Of a DNA stretch of 64,000 nt, positions 12,164 through 22,800 are shown in pieces. How positions within the stretch are numbered: the stretch's first letter is position 1; each line of letters opens with the position of its first letter. Origin of the DNA: Homalodisca vitripennis (lineage: Eukaryota > Arthropoda > Insecta > Hemiptera > Cicadellidae); NCBI RefSeq assembly GCF_021130785.1, contig NC_060215.1, positions 117,204,501 to 117,268,500 of the forward strand, read 5' to 3'. The translations under genes were made by a program, and so were the position numbers. The notes under the pieces are model-generated. The model worked only from the letters and a program-made list of their open reading frames with translations. It had not been told where the DNA came from and searched no databases.

Positions 12164-13680
12164 TTACTTAATTTTGACTTCAAATGCATTTTTCTCCGAA
12201 CATTGAACGGCCTCAGGGAGTTTGTTAAACATCCTGAGTGCCAGCACTGGGAAACAGTCTCTTGTCTTACTAAGCCGGCAGTAGAGTAAGTCCCTATTGT
12301 TTAAACCACGGAAATTGTTGAAGTGTGAGTCCGCTCTAGATTGGAAAGAGTCTAAGTTCTCTCTTATATAAACCAGGCTCTGAAGAATATAATGGCCGAA
12401 AACAGTCTGGATCCCAAGTCTCTGAAAAATTGGAGCACAGTGATCTCGATAACCAACGGATGAGATTATACGGAGTACATTCTTCTGAAGGAGAAGCATG
12501 GCCTCACAGCCCGCCGCGTGACCCCAGAGTAACAGTCCATATCTAATGTGACTATAAAACAAGGTATGGTAGATCGTGACCAACTGTGCCTCAGATAGCA
12601 TGTTTCTAAGTCTTCTGAAGAGGAAGTTTATTCTCACCAGCTTGTTGCAAACATTGTTGATGTGGCCACTCGACGTCAGCCTTGTATCTAGAGTGAAGCC
12701 CATTATCTTTACATTAGCTTCTACATTTCGTTTCAGGCTTCACATCATACGTTGGATTTTTCTGTATTAAGGCAAAGCTTGTTTGTAGAAAACCAGTCCA
12801 CTGCCTCATCAAACACAAAATTCGCAAGGCTGATGGATTCTTCTGGTGTTTTACCCCTGCGAAAAAATGTAGAGTCCTCCGCAAACAGCAGAACACCCCC
12901 TCTCAGACCTAGATCATTTATTAGGATGAGACAAAGCAATGGTTCTAATATTGAGCCTTGTGGAACAACATGCTTCACAGGTAGAGGTGAAGATGGTGCT
13001 CCTCCCACTGTGAGAACCTTCAGTCTATTCTGGAGGTAGGACTTTAGCATAAGATGTACCCTTCCACTGATTCCATATCTGCCCAATTTGTTTAATAAGA
13101 GCTTATGCGAGACACAGTCAAAAGCCTTTGTTAGATCAGCCAGTATCAAGGCCACAGAGTTACCAGCTTCAAAAGAATCCAACACATAGGACATCAAGCA
13201 GCAGTAACAGTTGATCTGCCCTCCCGGAAACCATGTTGTGCATCTGTAAAGTGCCCATTGCGGGTCAAATAAACGAGTTGTTTTTTTGATTATCGACTCA
13301 AAAACTTTGAACAACGCTGGTAATATTGAGATTGGCCTATAGTTCTCCATATTTTCAGGGTTAACTCTCTTGTAGATGGGCACTGTTCGAGCCAATTTCA
13401 GAGCATCCGGAAAAATGCCTCTTGTCAAATAAAGATTTATCATCACGCTCAGAGGGTTTGCAATGATCTCAGCAACATAGTTTAGACCCCTCCTCCCAAT
13501 GTCCAAAAACCAATGACACCCCGTATACTTCGTGGCAGGTTGAATTTTTTAAACTTTGAATTGTTTTAACAATTGTCGAGGTACAGGCAGGCTCCCATTC
13601 CACAAAATTATTAAACGAACGATTTCTGTGGTCCACTATAGGCGCAAATGCCGCACCGTTATCAGGTAACAACGGCAAGG
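12164..13680 (-). pseudogene. Reverse transcriptase of the outer LINE
   Basis: The RT core at 13506-12745 contains NYRPISILPALFKVFE, LADLTKAFDCVSH, VVPQGSILEPLL and a catalytic box reading FAEDS. In active enzymes the PQGS block is followed by F/YADD, so Asp to Glu and Asp to Ser changes destroy the site. The C-terminal part at 12703-12164 has FTLDTRLTSSGHINNVCNKL and IRYGLLLWG, typical of the thumb and the conserved tail of Jockey/CR1-type proteins, and ends with a FNKLPEAV segment. The two parts are in different frames, so at least one frameshift lies near 12720. The N-terminal part at 13678-13469 has LKNSTCHEVYGVS, equivalent to the KSxGxDGIS region. Confidence 0.7.
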
Positions 13681-13705
13681 ATCAAATCAAATCAAATCTT
13701 TTATT
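13681..13705 (-). repeat. GATTT tandem 3' tail of the family A LINE
   Basis: On the plus strand GATCAAATCAAATCAAATC is followed by TTTTATTGC. On the minus strand this is an AATAAA signal followed by three GATTT units. Short tandem units instead of a long poly(A) are common tails of CR1/I-type LINEs and mark the exact 3' end of the insertion. Confidence 0.7.
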
Positions 13706-13859
13706 GCTCGTCACAATTACACATTGTATGGCAAACGTCAGAATTAATTATAAATTTAAAACTCGCATACCACATTACCACCACGTCCAAACTTACATAA
13801 TGTTCATGCATTCCAGTCTCATTCATCCATCGCCAATCTCAACCCACTTTCAGCGCTGG

Positions 13860-15640
13860 AGTCAGTCATCGAATTGGGCGGTCTCCCAGTTTAAACGCCA
13901 GAAACTCGTCAACGCTGTAGAATGCATTTGACACCAGGAAGCGCTTAAGACGAGCTTTGACGCCTTGGGCGTTTTGGGCGTTTGTAATAAAATTTGGCAA
14001 ACTGTTGATGAAATGAACACCTGCCTGCGAAGGTAAAGTGCTCATAAACCACCGTTCTATGTCTTCCAGTACGGTAGTTATCTCTGCCTCTAGTCTCATA
14101 CCCGTGTATGTCACGTCCCCTGGTTAGGGCACATTTAGACAAACAGAACCAAGATGTTTCTAAAATGTAGAGACTGGGCAAAGTCAACAGTTGCAAAGTT
14201 TTGAATGCTGTCCTGCACGACTCTCTGAAATTCAACTTTGCGATGATACGAATAGCTTTTTTTTTGCAATTTGAACACCCTCAGGAAATTATTGCCTGTA
14301 CAGGCCCCCCACAACACCACTCCATAGGAAAGGTGAGAGTGAATTAGCCCATAATATGCCGCAATCAATACCTGACTGGGGCAGTACCGGGCCAAGGACC
14401 TCAAAAACATATATTCCTGAGGACAGTTTTTTGGCGCACACATGGTCAATGTGATTATTCCATGTCAACCCTCGGTCGAGGAGTATTCCAAGGAATTTTT
14501 GAGGAGTAGACTTCTTCCAATAAGGAATCTGCCAACATGACGGCTGACCCACATTGGGAAGTCCGTTGGACGCAGTGTGAAATTCAACACGTTGGATTTC
14601 GAAGAATTCGTTTGAAGGTTGAGGTTATTGAAATATTGCACACAATTGTTGATATCTACAAAGGATTGTAGCTCCAAACCTTCTTGTGTGGTTATCTCTG
14701 AAACAGAGAGTCGTGTCATCAGCATACTGCACAATTTTTACGATGCAGCAGCGATGAATGTACGTCGTTGACGTATATCAGGAAAAGGATTGGACTGAGT
14801 ATAGAGCCCTGAGGGGACTCCATAACTCAGTTGAATTGGTTTAGAAAATTGGTTTGAGATCTGAACCACTTGACTTCTCTGACTTAAAAATGATTTAAGC
14901 CATAAGAGCGGCACACCTCGGATGCCCATGAGAATGTAATGTGTCAAGCAGTATTTCATGGTCAACGCAGTCGAATGCTTTAGAAAGGTCCAGGAACACA
15001 CTTAATGTGTGATCCTGACGTTCTAGACCCTCTACAAAACCATATCAACCAGACTCACCACTGCGTCTATCGTCGATTTATTTTTCCTGAATCCAAATTG
15101 GTGTTCAGAAAGCTGGTTGTTTTTGTTTAAGAAATAAAGCATTCTCGTTAGAAAGAGTTTTTCAAATATTTTGCTCAGTACAGGCAAAATTGAGAACTGG
15201 CCGATAGTTATTTAATGAACAGGGGTTTTCTTTCTTGAAAATTGGATGCACTTTTGCAATTTTTAGGAGAGAGGGAAAAAACTCCTGAGTTAAAAGACAA
15301 ATTGACCAATTGAGTCAGTGGTTTCACGATATGCTTAGAGCATTGTTTTTTATTAACCACATGGATCTCGATTCTAGATCATTCGATTTTTTTAGCTGGG
15401 AATTGTTGAATGATTTTATCGAGCTCTTCCTCAACTACAGGAGTCAGAGCCATTGAGGCTGTTGGACTCTGTCTACGCGTGGGATTCCCCTGTGGCAGCG
15501 ATGGACGAGGGCCCCGTCCACAAGCAACAGACGCAAAAAATCCGTTAAACTCGTCGGCAACCCTAGAGGCATCGCTCACAAGGGTGTCCCCCAATTTTGA
15601 CTGTGATTTGCTTGGATTCTTGATGTTTATTGTTAATGAT
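13860..15640 (-). pseudogene. Family A reverse transcriptase, multiply frameshifted
   Basis: Segments of one RT lie in order on the minus strand. The start (ASMALTPVVEEELDKII near 15450) is followed by the finger and palm region around 15370-15000, with a frame matching NQLSEHQFGFRKNKSTIDA. Then comes a GVPSG-like block near 14820, a thumb ([20 protein letters not shown] near 14500) and a tail ([20 protein letters not shown] near 14300, then NAFYSVDEFLAF near 13900). At least five frameshifts and internal stops separate the pieces. The catalytic YADD region near 14720 is damaged. By alignment it is the same protein as the RT at 57.1-58.4 kb. Confidence 0.7.
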
Positions 15641-15649
15641 GCCCCATAC

Positions 15650-16690
15650 AGTTTTAGAAACGTTTTTTTGAAGAAGTAAATTGATTTTGAGACATCATAA
15701 CGATTTTGCAGCTTGGATCACCTTCCTGTAGATTTTTTATAATTTCGAAAAAAGATTTTGAACTGTTCATTGGCTGTTTTTCTGTTTATTTCGGAGAAAA
15801 ACTTGAGTTTTTCTCTCGACACCAGAATGCCTTTAGTGACCCAAGTATTATTTACCTTCTTTGTACGAGGTTTGATCGTTTTTGTAGGGCAGCAGGTGTT
15901 GAGATGGAAGTTCAAACATTCATTGAAAATTTGAAACTGCTGCTCTACTGGGTGTGAAGAATTTAGAAAATTCCACTTTTCTTTTGAAAGGGAAGCGTTG
16001 AGGAGAGCAATATTTTCTGGCCTCGTGTCTCTTATTGTTTTTGGTAATTCTTGGTTCTCTCTCGATTTGTTTTCCACTAATGATAGCCTCTTGGCCATAG
16101 TGGTCTGAGATAGCTGTGTTGACCACCGATACTGTTGACATTTTTTCAATGTTTGTGATGATGTTATCAATAGCCGACTGTGTTGTAGCCGTCACTCTCG
16201 TTGGAGTTTTTGACCAGCAGTTCAAGGCCGAATGACCTCAGCAGATCGACTAGTCGCTTGGTGGATGGATGGTTGCTGTCCATCGCATCCACGTTGAGAT
16301 CGCCCCATCAAGACGTAATTGCATTGATGGTTAGTCAGGTCAGTGAGTAACACTTCGAATTTTGAAAAAACTGATCTTCATTTCCACTGGAGACCTGTAA
16401 ATCCCTATCACAATTAATGTTGACCTGTTAGTTTGTACTTTGATCCCAACTGCTTCGAAATCTTTCGCGGTCGTTTCTTTGATCGTAAATTTTGTAAAAA
16501 CTAAATTTTGTCTCAGAAAAAATTGCTACACCACCTCCTTTGGAGGTCTGGCGACAGTACGCTTTCTGCCAAGTTGTAATTTGGAATTTTGCATAGTTCA
16601 AGGTTTTCGTTGTTAAAACCGTTTCTCGGTTACAACGAGTATATCTGATTTCAGCTCCTCACACATCAGCTGAATTTCATCCAATTTGTT
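15650..16690 (-). pseudogene. Family A endonuclease and linker, broken
   Basis: The minus strand shows the start of an APE-like endonuclease near 16680-16600 (an EELKSDILVVTEKRF-like reading). It is followed by a VIGIYRSPVEM block near 16400, GDLNVDAMDSNHPSTKRL near 16300, TRVTATTQSAIDNIITN near 16190 and NTAISDHYGQ near 16110. These are the standard catalytic blocks: E, Y, D-x-N and S-D-H. They are spread over several frames. The linker at 15960-15718 (LVSREKLKFFSEINRK) leads into the RT. The order and spacing match the plus-strand copy at 56.1-57.1 kb. Confidence 0.7.
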
Positions 16691-16781
16691 GGTTGCGTAC
16701 TGGGGCGTTTTGGTGGAGTAGTCTTAGGGAACCTTGACACATGTAATTTTTGATTTGTCTGATTTTGCCGATTTTGGTCGG

Positions 16782-17170
16782 TCAATTTAGTCCTTTGCTG
16801 TAAAGTGGGTCCCCTAAAAAAACTGAATTTTCTTTTAGGTTTGTAGAGCCTCCTTTGATCTGCCAGAATGTCTGGACTGGGGAGCGTCTCACGGCGTCCG
16901 CGTAGGAGACATCCTGGATGCTAGCTGGCCGTTGAGGGGTGGTCGCCGACTCTTCTCGGGCACAGCGGGCGTTTGGCATGCTGGAAGTGGAAGCAGGCGC
17001 TGCGCGAGGATTCCTCCAAAGTCGCGGCTGCGCCTTCATTTTTGATTCTTGAGTGGCTGGACTCATCGCCGCCACGATCATCCCAGCCAGTAACCGCTTG
17101 CCCCGCCAGGAGAGATGTTGGCCGTGTCTCGTGAAATACCTACGGCTGATGTCATCGAAGTTTAACACTC
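16782..17170 (-). pseudogene. C-terminal part of family A ORF1 (SGNH end)
   Basis: The frame begins at the truncation point with LNFDDISRRYFTRHGQHLSW, then GKRLLAGM. This matches the end of the SGNH-hydrolase domain in the plus-strand copy (RRWFTRHGMHLRLPGKRLL), including the His of block V. The rest is a Pro/Ser/Arg-rich tail with a VSYADAVR motif, a low-complexity region that would join ORF1 to downstream functions. The GDS and GxND blocks are missing because the copy is 5' truncated. Confidence 0.65.
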
Positions 17171-18445
17171 TAATATTGTGTCTAACAGCCAGTTTCTGAC
17201 AATCCTATCAAACTCTCCTAGTATAAACGAATTGAACACATCCGGACTTAATGAGCATTTCATAGAAGGTTTGTTATTGCGCGTCCGGTTGACTAGATCC
17301 CAGGCCATCTAATAGGGGTTGGATGCCTCCATGATTTTTCTCATGTTGTACTCCCTCTTGGCAGCATCAACACTCTGCCGATTACATCTTTTTGTCTTCA
17401 GGTAAAGGGGATATATTTTATCCCTATCTCTAGGGCTTTTACTTCTGTCATGAAGAAAAGCAACAATTTTCTTAATACTAGCCCAGCTCCTCACTATACC
17501 ACTCCTTTGATCTTCCAAAAACCACAGGCGGTTTACAGTTCTTAGTAGTTTTTTGCCTGACACGTTTCATTTGTAAATTGCATCAAAAGTTTTATTAAAG
17601 TTGCCTAAGAAATATTCAAAAACAACCTGAACATCAGCAGCGTCACAATAGACAAATTCTCAGTCAATGTTTTGCAACGCAATCTTAAAACTTGGAAGTA
17701 ATTCATCCTTTACTATCCTTACACTATGTATGTACTGATTGTGCCAGTTAATAGAATCATGGTCGCTTATCTCATCCAGGTTCACCTCAATCACCACTGG
17801 GCAGTGGTCTGCGATGACAGGGTCCAGAACATCCGTGGTTTACTCCAAGGAACTAAGGGATGTGGCAATTGAATCAAGACAGTTTTGTCCTCTTGTTGGC
17901 TCCCGTGAAGAAATGTAGAGGCCGTGGTTTTTACATATATTGGAAAAAGTATTTGACTCAATATTATTAAAATTTAACTTTATATTAAAATCACCCAAGA
18001 TGACAGGTTTACTAAATTTTGCCAGATAAGTTAAGTAGTACATGTCAAGATATGTAAAAAAATCTATTGATGTCTCTGACAGGTGAACGGTAGACAGCAA
18101 CAACCAATAGGCCTAAGTCAACAAGATCGACGCCGCTCAACGCTATGCTTAATTCCTCACAAAATGGCTTGAAGCCACAGCTTTGTGGTTATAACTAACA
18201 TAAACATCTGTCCTGCCGTTCTTATGGGCAGTGCGACTGAAAGCAGCACTTATGACTAAGTTATCAATGTTTTTATAGGCAGTAAATTCATCTTTACTGA
18301 GCCAGTGTTCGCCTAAGCAGAGTATATCAGGCTTCTGTAAACAGTGACAGGAGATTAATTTTAGTCCTGATGTGTTTGTCCTGATTGTCCTGATAGCTAT
18401 TTTTAGATGTAACTTAGATCTAGGCTTACCTTGATTATTGGTTGT
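17171..18445 (-). pseudogene. Endonuclease and linker of the outer LINE
   Basis: Reading the minus strand from about 18400, the endonuclease shows PDILCLGEHWLSKDEF (catalytic Glu block), then KPVILGDFNIKLNF at about 17990 (GDFN block), TRGQNCLDSIAT near 17880 and LDPVIADHCPVVIEV near 17800, where the usual SDH is ADH. The linker continues with AKREYNMRKI near 17360 and VNRTRNNKPSMKCSLSPDVF up to about 17220, before the nested LINE begins. Stops interrupt it at about 18160, 17830 and 17309. The N-terminal first strand is weak or missing. Confidence 0.65.
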
Positions 18446-18475
18446 GCCGCTTTTACATATGCACTCAGTGCATGT

Positions 18476-19999
18476 TATAAACTCAAGTAAAAAGACGTTT
18501 TAGAATGTTTTAAAATAACATATCAATTTAGCAATGGAACGATACTGTAGAATGTGTGCACAGTATTGAGTTTACTAAGCACAATTTGATAAACAGTAGT
18601 ACTTATTGTGGAACAATATCCAAACAAACATGCGAACATGCAGAGACGGACTATCCCCAATTTATATATGAGCACAAAACATGTTCAAAGTCTTGTGCCC
18701 AGTTATCTCCCCGGCTCATATATGAGTGTCTTTATATAATACATGTAAGTGTTGTTCGTTGTGGCTGCAGAGGCACTGACTGTACTGATTCAGAGCGCTC
18801 CGCACGTCCTTTCCAGAGTGGCAAGGAACTTCTGAAAGTCTTGTACGTTAGAGGAAGAACTTATAGTGAAATTTTTCCTTTTCAAGTTATTTTTTTGTCA
18901 ATTCTGTTTTATTTTCACACTAAAATGCTGACGTAAGTTCTACGTTTCTCACTGACGAGGTCCAGGAGAGAAACTCTTGCCTCCTGCTGCCTTTCCATCA
19001 TGGGTGGTCGCAGACACATTCAATTCCAGGGGTTTTCCTGCTCTGTCGGAAAACTGGCCTCCATGAGAGATGAAAAAAATACCACTAGTCAAACAACTGT
19101 GATACCCTGATATTTGTTTAATTAATTTATTTTGTTATTGTTGCAAGTTATTATAGTATATATTGTGTTATTTAGTTTTTAAGTTTAGTTTACATTCTAT
19201 TTAGTTTTATTTCTTGGTTTTCATTAGGATCCCGCCCTTAGCCGAAGGATACGGGGTGGAATTGGCAGTTATTGTTTTAAATTAAGGCTGCTCCTAATTT
19301 TTTTATTTACCCAGGTGCACCTGAGACACATGACAGAACTTTTGGGTTAACTGTAGTAATGAGTTTTTTTTTAATTTGTCAGGCCAATAGTTGTTAAATT
19401 TACAGGAAGGTTCTTATCTTGGTTGAAGATGTCTTTGTTTTTTTCAACTCTGTGTGTATTCGAGTACCAATAATTCTTTTAACAAACCATTATTTTACAA
19501 CTATGTGTTTTGGTGGTGACTTTCAAATTAGTGAATGAATCTGAACACACTATCCACAGTGTTTTCCCCTTGTAGGTTTAGTTGTGATCCGCCATCCCGT
19601 TCGCTACTATGGGTACCCGCTTCCTAATTGTCTACTTTGGGTGTGCGAACGGGGATGTGCATGGACCAGAAGGTTCCTCATTCTTATGTTTGGGGAGAGA
19701 TAAATATCTTAAATAGGCTCTTCTGAAAACTAAATGTTTCTGTTAGTTTGTTATTTTTGTTCTTTAATTCTATCTGGTGTAAAACGAGCTCGCGTAATCT
19801 TTTAGATATTAGGGTTTCTGTTATATTACACCACAAATTTTGTCATAATTTTGTAAAATAATTAAAATCGTTACAGGTGTTCATTGCCTTGCACACAAAT
19901 CACAATACAATTAAACAGACAGCTTTATCTTTTCTGCTTGATTTATCAGCGAGCCACTGCAACGGCGTTGTGTTGTATACAGTGTGAGTTAAAAGAATG
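18476..19999. other. No gene recognised
   Basis: A 126-codon frame at 18556-18936 (+) has no motif I recognise and is probably chance. A palindromic CTCATATATGAG lies at about 18716-18727. The rest is AT-rich. A GC-richer stretch at 19565-19660 has no identifiable domain. Confidence 0.4.
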
Positions 20000-22045
20000 G
20001 ACGCACTCTGTTTTTTATGGATAAGGGTGGAGGGATGGAACTCGGGACACCTTTCTAGGAAATAGAAGTGAACTTTTTAGTCAATGTTACAACTTTGCCC
20101 ATTTCAACAAAATGGGATTTGGGAGAGAGGGCGGCTCAAAATTTTTAAATGTAGACCCCATTAAGTGACACAGAAATAAACAAGCTAATTCGCCTTAATG
20201 AAGGTATACTCGTTAACTTGTTGGTATCCATACTTTATTATTAAAATACATATAAATCATCATACATATAGATTGCTAAGAGTAATATGGTTGTAATGTT
20301 TTGGCCTTAAAATCTTGGATTAGGGCCTCAAAATCTGTGAACCTGGCACTTAATAAGCCTATGGTGCGGTTTATGGATATAATAATTTGATCATGTATAG
20401 TAACTACGAATATTATTAGAGAGATTGATTTAGCTTACATTAGATTTGACATGACACAAATAGGTACAGGTTTATACCAGTGAGGATTCCTTGTCCTTAA
20501 ATTATGGCCTACTAAGCAACTTTCAGAAGCCCTTTTGGCACAAAAATTCTATTTATACCCACACCGTTGCACTAGTACAAAATAAAATATACCAGTATAC
20601 TATGGAAGAAAGCATAATAGCACTGCTTCAGATAAAGGCAAATTATAATATCTCTTAGACGTCCAAGCAAATAAACATTCTTCGATAACTTATCACATAT
20701 TACTTCAAATATGGGTATCCCGTGATACTTTAGATTCACTATGTATACCAAGAAGCTATAATAATAGTCTCTAACATTAGTTAACTAGTTAATATTTTTA
20801 ATTATTTGCTTTTTATTTAAAATCGGTGATAAAACCAGAAGAACAATGGAAATTAGAGCTTTTTATCTCAGCCCAGATCAAAATGACGTTGAAATTAATT
20901 AAGTTCCAAGCATGGATGGATCCTTCTCAACTTTCATTGGACAAAGATAGAAAAATGAAACTCAGGACACTCCTCTAGGAAACAAAAGCGAACCATTTCC
21001 TCAAAATAGGCTTTTTGGGGGTCAGTTTAACATTTTTAAAAGTTAAGTTACAAGTAGCACGAGTAATTACAATTACGTTAAGCAATAAAATGGCCTGTGT
21101 TTTTTATATCAGATGTTCAAACTGCTGTCCCAGGACAGTTTGACAATGCCCAAGCCTGTTGTAGAAACTTAAAATGGCACGCTGTATGGATTTTTTTTAA
21201 TTTCCGCTACTATTCTGTCCCTAAGGCCATTAACGCACAGGGGTTTCGTTTTATATACGTCGTGTTTAATGTGACATTTCTTGTTGAGGCATGAGGATCT
21301 TCTAGAACAGACTGTAAAACGTCAAGTGACAATGCTTCGTTTTTAGCCGAATTTGGTCGTCTAGGCTTGGGGCGGTCTTTAACGCTGCCTGTTGTCTGGA
21401 AACGTTTGATGTTTTTTGAACTCCTGATTTAGATGCAGGGATTCGATTGGGATAAGTGTCATTAAAAATATTCCTTACTTTATCATAAAATCTCACCCGG
21501 TCTTCGTAGCCTGGTATCATCAGGAACACAATATGCTCTTGTTTACTTAAACACTCCACTTCAACGTAAAGTGTCACAAAAACGCGTCTTGACGTTGTTC
21601 ATTCCAACCAGAAACTGAATATGATGCTGGACTTCCTCAAAACTGATAAGATAAGGGAGGCCTGCCCTGCACCAGGCAATAACTGTAAAACAAGTGTGAG
21701 TTTATGCGGAAAAGTGGTTGTCTATTGAGGTTATTTGCCTTCTGAATGTGAATATTCATGTTTTGCCTCAATTAATTTTTAATTTACTTCAATGAACTGC
21801 TATTTTGTACTGGTTTGAGACATAACTATCTAGTCTCCACTGTTCTTCTTTTATCAAGAGGTGTCTATTCTTCACCTTTATTCTTCACCTTTCAAATGAG
21901 GTGTCACTTAATGGGTCTATACATTTAATAAATCGTTTGAACAACACGAATTGCATTTTTAGCTTGTTTATTTCTGTGTCACTTGATGGGTCTTTACATT
22001 AAAAATTTTGGAGCCACTTCCTCCCCCAAATATCATTTTAGGGAG
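20000..22045 (-). mobile_element. Mariner-related element relic with inverted repeats
   Basis: About 80 bases at 20113-20194 are inverted and repeated at 21958-22036, sharing AAGTGACACAGAAATAAACA and AAAATTTTTAA segments. The pair encloses a minus-strand transposase relic. A partial third copy of the motif (GACCCATTAAGTGACAC type) occurs at about 21893-21921. A different terminal-like segment is repeated directly at about 20035-20090 and 20955-21000 (GGAACTCGGGACACC versus GAAACTCAGGACACT). This suggests two overlapping or nested related elements rather than one. Ends and target TA dinucleotides could not be fixed. Confidence 0.45.
21070..21577 (-). pseudogene. Mariner-related transposase relic, N-terminal HTH
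   Basis: The minus strand begins near 21577 and reads LSKQEHIVFLMIPGYEDRVR followed by NDTYPNRIPASKSGVQKT. This matches the N-terminal helix-turn-helix region of insect mariner-related transposases: a GYGDR-like block, then FN.TYP.R.PIS.STVQKT. After a frameshift it continues as TGSVKDRPKPRRP (the GRP linker). It then jumps to LCVNGLRDRIVAEI near 21220, which resembles the C-terminal LRDRI.EEI segment. The whole DDE catalytic domain is therefore deleted and the protein cannot transpose. Confidence 0.55.
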
Positions 22046-22659
22046 ATGGAAAAAGATTTAACAGTGGTATGTTAAAATATTTTCAGTTATTTTTATAAAA
22101 TAAAAACGACGGATTATAGTGGAAGCTTTATAAAAAGCAATAAAATCACTATATTTGTTATTACATTCCAGAATCAGAAATTGGTTCGTTCTATATTCTC
22201 AGATTTACTTATATTACATTTACTTAAAATAACATCCCCCTTCTGAAAACAATCGTGGTTTCGTCATGCATTAAACACATTGTTATTAATTTACATTTTT
22301 GAATTAGATAAATGGGACAGAGTTTACTAGTTTACAACACAATGTCAACCTGTTAGTAATTCGGATCAATTCGTCAAATATTATGACTTATTTAAAATTT
22401 ATTCTAAAAGATTCATGCATTTTCTTGGTTTTCTATGTATTTTCATAGTTACACGAGGAAAGCGTTCGTTATAACAGTCAATTCAGCAACAAATGCAGTG
22501 GTAGATACGGTTGAGTACAATATGTCATAGTAAACATTTAGTTAAGATATGGCCGATAACAGTGTATGTTTACAGCCTTTTATACCATTACTAGTTTACT
22601 AGTTTTATATCATTATAATTTGTCATTTTAATAATTACTATAATATTCCTTGTGGGAAA

Positions 22660-22800
22660 GCAAAAAAGGAAAAGAAAAATAGAGGAATTGAAAGAGTTAG
22701 TTGAATTTAAATATTTGGGCTGCATCGAGTGGAACGTAGGAAGGAATGAGAAAAAAAAAGAACGGACGAGGCAGAAGAAATAAAACCTTAAATTTGTGAA
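22660..22800 (+). pseudogene. Possible RT thumb scrap of another LINE
   Basis: The plus strand reads KIEELKELVEFKYLGCIEWN at about 22680-22740. This resembles the IEEVxEFxYLG segment at the start of the RT thumb in RTE-like and other LINEs. Nothing else of the protein is visible on either side, and the surrounding sequence is A-rich, so a chance match is possible. Confidence 0.3.

Larger units (their letters stand above)
13681..17170 (-). mobile_element. Family A LINE (SGNH-EN-RT) nested in the outer LINE
   Basis: Read on the minus strand this copy runs from the end of an SGNH-esterase-like ORF1 (17168-16782), through an endonuclease (16690-15970), linker and RT, to a 3' end with AATAAA and a GATTT tandem tail at 13681-13703. 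It belongs to the same family as the plus-strand copy at 55.3-58.4 kb: both share FTRHGxHLxxxGKRLL in ORF1, a conserved SMALxPV at the start of the RT part and YGxxxWG segments. The copy is 5' truncated inside ORF1, which is the normal outcome of incomplete target-primed reverse transcription. It sits in the linker of another LINE. The frames are broken in many places, so it is inactive. I could not find a clear target-site duplication. Confidence 0.75.
12045..18475 (-). mobile_element. LINE (Jockey/CR1-like) split by a nested LINE
   Basis: The minus strand carries an endonuclease at 18.4-17.8 kb and an endonuclease-RT linker ending near 17171. After an interruption come the rest of the linker, the RT and the RT C-terminus at 13.68-12.16 kb. 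The break falls in the linker: VNRTRNNKPSMKCSLSPDVF lies on one side and STIVKTIQSLKNSTCHEVYG on the other, both expected neighbours in Jockey/CR1-like proteins. The interrupting 3.5 kb is a different LINE, so this element is the older one. The 5' end is missing before the endonuclease and the 3' end is approximate. No target duplication was recognised at the outer ends. Confidence 0.7.

Noticed and set aside
18556..18936. 126-codon plus-strand frame
   Set aside because: No motif, no coding-like composition, and it lies in AT-rich DNA where frames of this length arise by chance.
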